A stretch of DNA of 64,000 nucleotides from JAGQVA01 sp033764335 (lineage in GTDB: Bacteria > Bacteroidota > Bacteroidia > J057), in assembly GCA_033764335.1 (NCBI GenBank), contig JANRJC010000012.1, positions 13,980 through 77,979 on the forward strand. The letters are read 5' to 3'. The notes under the pieces are model-generated. The model was not told the origin of the DNA, did not search any database, and saw only the letters and a list, made by a program, of their open reading frames with translations. Each line of letters starts with the position of its first letter. The stretch's first letter is position 1. Positions 61,033 to 64,000 of the stretch are shown here, in pieces. The position numbers and the translations under genes were made by a program.

Positions 61033-62211
61033 ATGAACTATCGTATCTTATTCGTTCTGAGCCTGTTGCTGGTAAATTTTACCACTCAGGCGCAGAACGA
61101 CTCTACATCCCAAATCAGCCTGGGGGGGTATGTAAAATTCCTGCAAACAGCCTCTTTTTCCGGGCTGGATACATTTGCCGATCCCCTCACCCAGAATCTT
61201 ATTCATAACCGCCTGAATTTCAAATATTTCCCCAATGACAACTGGACTATTGCCATAGAAGCCCGAAACCGAATCTTCTACGGAGAGCAGGTGCGATTTA
61301 CCCCAAACTACGCCGACCAGGTGGATCAGTACAATGGTCTCGTGGATCTTTCTGTTCGTTGGGTAGAAGGTGAGGCGCTGTTGGTTCATTCGATCATTGA
61401 CCGGGCTTACGTGGACTATTCTTCCGGCAAATGGCAGGCCCGTATTGGCAGGCAACGCATCAACTGGGGAGTAAACCTTGTCTGGAACCCCAACGACCTG
61501 TTTAATGCTTTTAACTTTCTGGACTTTGACTATGAAGAACGTCCGGGCAGCGATGCCATTCGCCTTACCTATTACCCCGGGGTATTGTCCTCGGCAGAAG
61601 TCGCTTTTTCGCCTGCCCAAAACATCGAAGAATCGGTGGGAGCGGCAATGTACAAGTTTAATCTGAAGGGATACGACGTACAGGTCTTGAGTGGTTATTA
61701 TCGAGGAGATTTTGCCTTAGGAGCAGGCTGGGCCGGAAACCTGGGGCAATTAGGGTTTAAGGGAGAGGCCACCTGGTTTACCCCTCTCGAACCCTCTGCT
61801 GACAGCGTACAATCCCTGGGAATATCTGCGACAACGGACTATCTTTTTGGCAATGGATTTTACCTCAGCGGTGCCTTCCTTTATAATTCAAGGGGAAATG
61901 TCGGAGGTTTCGGGGGAAGCGGCGGATTGTTTGCTTCCAACATCACCGTCTCGGCCAAAAATCTTTTCCCGGTCGAATGGGCATTTGTTGTTCAGGGTTC
62001 GGGAAATGTCACCCCCTTGTTTTCAACCAGTGGAGTTATTATCTATTCTCCCCAAAACAATCTGGTGGCGGCCATCCCTACCCTCACCTACTCCATCAAA
62101 GAAAACTGGGATATAGCCCTTGTTGGGCAGCTATTTTTTATGGAAATACCCCAAAATGATTTTCGGAATCTGGCAAACTCACTGTTTTTCAGAATTAAGT
62201 GGAGTTATTGA
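61033..62211 (+). CDS. Outer-membrane beta-barrel protein of the LolCDE-like operon
   Basis: 392 residues with a signal peptide (MNYRILFVLSLLLVNFTTQAQ) and alternating amphipathic strands throughout, ending in the barrel-type terminal aromatic (FFRIKWSY). The segment RIGRQRINWGVNLVWNPNDLFN resembles DUF1302- and alginate-export-type barrels. It is the last gene of the operon, 2 bases after the ATPase gene, so it may be the outer-membrane exit or receptor for the material carried by the LolA-like protein. That link is inference. Confidence 0.82.
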   Translation: MNYRILFVLSLLLVNFTTQAQNDSTSQISLGGYVKFLQTASFSGLDTFADPLTQNLIHNRLNFKYFPNDNWTIAIEARNRIFYGEQVRFTPNYADQVDQYNGLVDLSVRWVEGEALLVHSIIDRAYVDYSSGKWQARIGRQRINWGVNLVWNPNDLFNAFNFLDFDYEERPGSDAIRLTYYPGVLSSAEVAFSPAQNIEESVGAAMYKFNLKGYDVQVLSGYYRGDFALGAGWAGNLGQLGFKGEATWFTPLEPSADSVQSLGISATTDYLFGNGFYLSGAFLYNSRGNVGGFGGSGGLFASNITVSAKNLFPVEWAFVVQGSGNVTPLFSTSGVIIYSPQNNLVAAIPTLTYSIKENWDIALVGQLFFMEIPQNDFRNLANSLFFRIKWSY

Positions 62212-62685
62212 GGTTGTCGAGTTTCGCATTAAATCAAAAATTGACCGAAAATATTTTTTTCTTACATCCACAACCACAACTTTAGTGGTTGCAAGACCTA
62301 TGAAAAGCAGTTGCAAGAACTACGAAAAATGGAACAATCCTGACTCCTGATGGTTAATTTTCTTTAAAATAACCATTCACACAACAAATTCAACCGAAAA
62401 AACGACCATTTAACCATTTAATAAAAAATCACAGATTTTAGTTCTGTCAGCATTTGCTTTTCCAAAAAACGTATTTATCTTTGAAAATCCTTACATGGAT
62501 TTTTAGAGTAAGATAGCTGAATAGACTGCATCGTCCTGATAGTTTCCTAACAGGATGAAATCCCAAACATCTCCAAACAAATTCGTATCCTGCCGCTTTT
62601 AAGTGGTCTATTTTGCTTTTTGTAGTTTCCATTTTACCAAAATATTTTTCCGGGCAAAAAATCCGGTGTTATATCTTATTTCAAA
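62212..62685. other. 474-base intergenic region
   Basis: No supported gene. It contains a 7-bp hairpin (CAACCAC 62271-62277 with GTGGTTG 62285-62291), two adjacent imperfect 22-base direct repeats containing TTGCAAGA (about 62289-62332), and a strong promoter match at 62453-62483. I see no clear T-tract terminator for the upstream operon. Confidence 0.6.
62453..62483 (+). promoter_or_regulatory. Bacteroidota-type promoter for the 62686 gene
   Basis: TTTG (62453-62456) and TATCTTTG (62476-62483) are separated by exactly 19 bases, a full match to the Bacteroidota housekeeping consensus TTTG-N19-TAnnTTTG. The expected transcription start is about 62490, leaving a leader of roughly 195 bases before the ATG at 62686. 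Confidence 0.65.
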
Positions 62686-63474
62686 ATGGATAAATCTTAC
62701 GTAATGTCAGCATACCGTACAATCTTGTTCTTTGGGGTTTTTTGGGGAATCATGGCCCATACCATGCAGGCACAGAGTGTTTTGTTGGTAGCAAATCAAA
62801 ACCCCGGAAGCTTGAACACCAGTGATCAGGCGATAAAATCACGGCTCGAATCCATGGGACTTACCGTTTTTATAACGGGTGGGCCTGGCACCGTTCCCTC
62901 GGCTTCTGATGCAGATGGCAAATCATTGGTAATCATTTCGGCGTCGGTATATTCAACCAGCATCAATTCTATTTTTCGGGATGTGGATGTACCTGTGATC
63001 TGCAATGAACCCTGGCTTTTTGACGACATGAAAATGACCAGCTACTACGAAAACTATCATTATGGAGCGACTTCCAGCCGAAAAAGAATCCGAATACTAA
63101 ACTCCACACATCCAATTGCTGTACCCTACAATTATTATGTTGATGTTTTATCCTATTATCAGGAAATCGGCTGGGGTTATCCTCATAGTACAGCCGATTT
63201 AATCGCCAGTGTAGAAGGTGGGGGATATTCCATCTTTGTATATGAGGAGGGCGAAATGATGAAAAGCCTCTACGCTCCGGCTATGCGTATTGGATTTTTC
63301 TTAGGCCCCAATACTGCGGCATACCTCAATTCCACAGGGTGGCAGATTTTCGAAAACACTGTAAACTATGCTCTTTCCTGCACGGATGTTACTGATGGAG
63401 GAAAAATCGCCGGTTTTGAATCTCGCTGTGGCGGCTTTAATCCCGCAGCAATCATCAGTGGCGTTGTTGCATGA
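62686..63474 (+). pseudogene. Secreted protein, apparently truncated by an IS insertion
   Basis: 262 residues; a second ATG seven codons in (MSAYRTILFFGVFWG) starts the signal peptide and may be the true start. After cleavage near MQAQ the mature protein has a flavodoxin- or ThuA-like first domain (SVLLVANQNPGSLNTSDQAI, VIISASVYSTSINSIFRDVDVPVICNEPWLFDDM). The last residues (GGKIAGFESRCGGFNPAAIISG) look like the opening of a domain seen in long Bacteroidota surface proteins, and the frame stops within a few bases of an IS5-type element. The protein was therefore probably much longer. A strong promoter precedes it. Confidence 0.65.
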
Positions 63475-64000
63475 ATCGGGATAAAAAAAAGTCGGTCGGT
63501 TTTTTGTACATTTGAGATGACGAAAAAACAAACCTACAAAATCCCGACCTATGTCAAAGATACAGAAAAAAGCATCGAAAAATCAAGACAAGGGAGTCAA
63601 ATCAAAGTACCGTGTGCGGAACTGGAACACGTATAACGCAAGCTTGGTGAAAAGGGGCTCGTTAACGGTGTGGTTGGATCAGGATCTGGAGGAACACTGG
63701 TATTATGAAGGGAAGGCGAAACGAGGGGGTCCGTACACGTATTCGGATGCGTGTATATGGGGACTGCATCAGTTGAAAGTGGTATTGGGGTTAAATTACC
63801 GGTCATTGGAAGGATTTGCCTGCTCGTTGATGACGCTGCTGGGGCTGAAAGTGAAGGTACCGAGTTATAGTCAGTTGAGTCGTCGGGCGAAGAAATTGCC
63901 GGTAGCAATCGGCGCACCGAAAGCGCAGGGTCGCCTTTTCTTAGTCTTTGATTCTACGGGGTTGAAGGTGTATGGGGAAGGCGAATGGAAGGTGCGTCAA
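63475..64000 (+). mobile_element. IS5-family insertion sequence, left part only
   Basis: The transposase gene starts at 63551 and runs off the window. The left boundary is probably within 63472-63482, where the host frame ends and the sequence changes to GGGATAAAAAAAAGTCGGTCGG. A -7-like TACATTTG (63507-63514) lies before the transposase start. The right end, terminal repeat and target duplication cannot be seen. Confidence 0.72.
63551..64000 (+). CDS. IS5-family DDE transposase, 3' end outside window
   Basis: 150 codons from the ATG at 63551 to the window edge with no stop. The N-terminal part (YRVRNWNTYNASLVKRGSLTVWLD) is the classic IS5-group start, followed by the helical YSDACIWGLHQLKVVLGLNYRSLEGF region. 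The first catalytic Asp is in LVFDSTGLKVYGEGEW. The other two acidic residues lie beyond the window. The reading frame is intact as far as it goes, so the element may be active. Confidence 0.88.
   Translation, partial: MSKIQKKASKNQDKGVKSKYRVRNWNTYNASLVKRGSLTVWLDQDLEEHWYYEGKAKRGGPYTYSDACIWGLHQLKVVLGLNYRSLEGFACSLMTLLGLKVKVPSYSQLSRRAKKLPVAIGAPKAQGRLFLVFDSTGLKVYGEGEWKVRQ

Noticed and set aside
62271..62291. Terminator for the LolCDE-like operon
   Set aside because: The 7-bp stem is good, but no T-tract follows on either strand.

Overview
The window looks like a chromosomal segment from a member of Bacteroidota, probably a Saprospiria- or Cytophagia-type environmental bacterium. Reasons: promoter-like TTTG-N19-TATCTTTG elements, few Shine-Dalgarno sequences, many lipoproteins with SGC/SC lipoboxes, and protein families common in that phylum (NRDE, CotH-like, M14 peptidase, PBP1C, MlaEFD without MlaB/C). 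No tRNA, rRNA or CRISPR array is visible.

Layout. 1-1289 is the start of a Tat-targeted enolase-superfamily enzyme, preceded by a small lipoprotein gene with a strong terminator. 1873-6181 holds a cytochrome c/PQQ-type sugar dehydrogenase lipoprotein joined to an MlaE-MlaF-MlaD phospholipid transporter. 6226-40284, all on the minus strand, is the centrepiece: a 34 kb, 19-gene extracellular contractile injection system (eCIS, a phage-tail-like particle). In transcription order it encodes a tail terminator (DUF4255), an unknown 418-aa protein, two sheaths, two tubes, a 59-aa DUF5908 protein, a LysM protein, a VgrG-like spike, a PAAR tip, gp25, a 2389-aa baseplate J protein, a second baseplate wedge protein, an unknown 887-aa protein, a tape measure, a DUF4157 protein, a ParA-like ATPase, a 2323-aa PKD-repeat protein and an AAA+ ATPase. 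40651-45077 holds an M14 peptidase, a CotH-like protein and an NRDE protein. 45078-45794 is a hairpin-rich gap. 45795-51934 holds housekeeping genes (pbpC, yidC, pyrG). 52090-55070 holds small exported proteins, lipoproteins and two PAP2 phosphatases. 55204-62211 (plus strand) is a TetR-headed operon for an envelope lipid or lipoprotein trafficking machine: LolA-like carrier, three FtsX-type permeases, LolD-like ATPase and outer-membrane barrel. 62686-64000 is a secreted-protein gene that appears cut off by an IS5-family insertion running off the window.

The most unusual material is inside the eCIS. The baseplate J protein carries about 23 tandem copies of a ~48-aa motif resembling chitin-binding CBM5/12 modules, and the 418-aa protein carries one more. 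A second giant protein is almost entirely 23 PKD-like domains, each with a conserved cysteine pair, and has no signal peptide. It lies between a ParA-like ATPase and the AAA+ ATPase. No canonical fibre or classical toxin gene is recognisable. Taken together this suggests, as inference, an injection particle whose target recognition is built from carbohydrate-binding and PKD arrays rather than an adenovirus-like fibre.
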